This document shows, piece after piece, positions 63,643-64,000 of a stretch of 64,000 nt of DNA. The position numbers and the translations under genes were made by a program. The notes beneath the pieces were generated by a model, which saw only the letters and a program-made list of their open reading frames with translations, did not search any database and was not told the origin of the DNA. The DNA comes from Herbinix sp. (GTDB lineage: Bacteria > Bacillota > Clostridia > Lachnospirales > Lachnospiraceae): contig JAQSYO010000009.1 of NCBI GenBank assembly GCA_029256105.1, positions 62,001 to 126,000 of the forward strand, given 5' to 3'. Position 1 is the stretch's first letter. Each line of letters opens with the position of its first letter.

Positions 63643-64000
63643 TGTGCGATGAAATCGCAGTTCCGGTGAAGTGGAAATCAGCTGACCGGAACCGGAAATC
63701 ATCTTTTGCATTACGCGAGTTTACTCGCTAAGTGACTTGTCCAGACCATAGACCTCTCGCATTGAGAGATCTTTCGTTGGATCAATACTTTCGATATTAA
63801 TCTTATATGCATCATGGACAATGCGATCCAGAATTGCATCGGCCAGTGGGCTGGCTCCTCCACCCAACTGATCATACCAACCATCGTTCTGATATTGGGA
63901 ACAGAATACGGTGGATGATTTCTTTCGTCTTCTATGAAGCAGTTCAAAGATGTCTTTCTGTTCGCTTTCTGTTGGCTTCAGGAGCAGCCATTCATCAATA
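63643..64000 (-). mobile_element. End of an IS21-family insertion sequence
   Basis: An element end is inferred at about 63643 (TGTGCGATGAAATCGC), followed by internal repeats TTCCGGT...ACCGGAA (63660-63692), a GC-richer stretch and the istB 3' end. IS21 elements start with TG and carry such repeats near their ends. The rest of the element lies beyond the window. Confidence 0.7.
63721..64000 (-). CDS. istB: IstB-like transposition helper ATPase, C-terminal part (window edge)
   Basis: On the minus strand a frame enters at 63999 and ends at the TAA at 63723-63721. It reads IDEWLLLKPTESEQKDIFEL, FCSQYQNDGWYDQLGG, SPLADAILDRIVHDAYKI and SMREVYGLDKSLSE, which is the C-terminal half of the IS21 helper ATPase IstB, with ADAILDRIVHD as the sensor region. 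IstB assembles with the IstA transposase at target DNA. The reading frame is intact as far as visible, so this element may be active. Confidence 0.9.
   Translation of the reverse strand, partial: IDEWLLLKPTESEQKDIFELLHRRRKKSSTVFCSQYQNDGWYDQLGGGASPLADAILDRIVHDAYKINIESIDPTKDLSMREVYGLDKSLSE

Noticed and set aside
63711..63947. Minus-strand ORF of 78 codons near the right edge
   Set aside because: It is in a different frame from the clear IstB reading frame covering the same bases.
1..64000. tRNA or rRNA genes
   Set aside because: I saw no sequence with the TTCGA arm and matching acceptor stem, and no rRNA signature.

Overview
The window looks like a chromosomal segment of a low-GC, anaerobic, flagellated Firmicute, most likely a Lachnospiraceae-type Clostridium. 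The reasons are AT-rich coding sequence, GGAGG-type ribosome sites, sigma-A promoters of TTGACA/TATAAT type, an LTA-synthase-like sulfatase, clostridial FtsH, Rrf2 and S8-protease types, and a siroheme sulfite reductase. The family assignment is an inference from gene content; no rRNA gene is present to test it.

Positions 1-6359 hold a beta-glucan/glycoside locus: a GH3 glucosidase cut by the window edge, a divergent cis-prenyltransferase (UppS-like), a GH2 enzyme, a GH16 beta-glucanase and a glucose/sorbosone-dehydrogenase-like beta-propeller. Those with a visible N-terminus lack signal peptides. Positions 6414-16234 are housekeeping: sulfite reductase, a membrane sulfatase-superfamily enzyme, motA-motB, an FtsH-like protease and a SulP anion transporter. 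The SulP gene is preceded by an array of five tandem hairpins, each containing a GGAGG.

Positions 16372-28395 form a sulfur-assimilation region: a promoter, a candidate operator, a 41-codon upstream ORF with three consecutive cysteine codons, then sulfate-binding protein, CysT, CysW, CysA, an AprA/AprB-type APS reductase pair, CysD and CysN. A cysteine-free Rrf2 regulator (CymR-like), a C39-like protein and CysK follow. A 15-base motif is shared by the promoter regions of the sulfate operon and the C39-cysK operon, with a weaker copy before the rrf2 gene. With the sulfite reductase near 7 kb, the window encodes sulfate to sulfide to cysteine by an APS route that needs no PAPS enzymes.

At about 29.1 kb an S8 protease gene stops just after its catalytic histidine. 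From about 30.4 to 61.2 kb lies an accessory natural-product locus on two arms driven by back-to-back promoters at 36.65-36.73 kb. The left (minus) arm encodes an SDR, an aminoglycoside-phosphotransferase-type kinase, a MATE exporter and two glycosyltransferases. The right (plus) arm is a tightly packed run of about 20 genes: three radical-SAM proteins, a hexapeptide acyltransferase, UDP-GlcNAc 2-epimerase, an acyl-adenylating enzyme with its carrier protein and a FabG-like SDR, an NDP-sugar epimerase, two glycosyltransferases, an O-carbamoyltransferase, a CocE-type hydrolase, an Rsm22-like methyltransferase, a PaaK-like ligase, two ABC exporter genes (one broken), UDP-glucose dehydrogenase, a BtrH-like acyltransferase and a second carrier protein with an in-frame stop. 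No NRPS, PKS, 2-deoxy-scyllo-inosose synthase or aminotransferase is seen. The product is inferred to be a carbamoylated, acyl-decorated (amino)sugar compound with several layers of self-protection. I do not recognise this combination as a described pathway.

From 61.2 kb to the end the DNA is insertion-sequence debris: a decayed ISL3-type transposase and the end of an IS21-family element with the IstB C-terminus running off the window.
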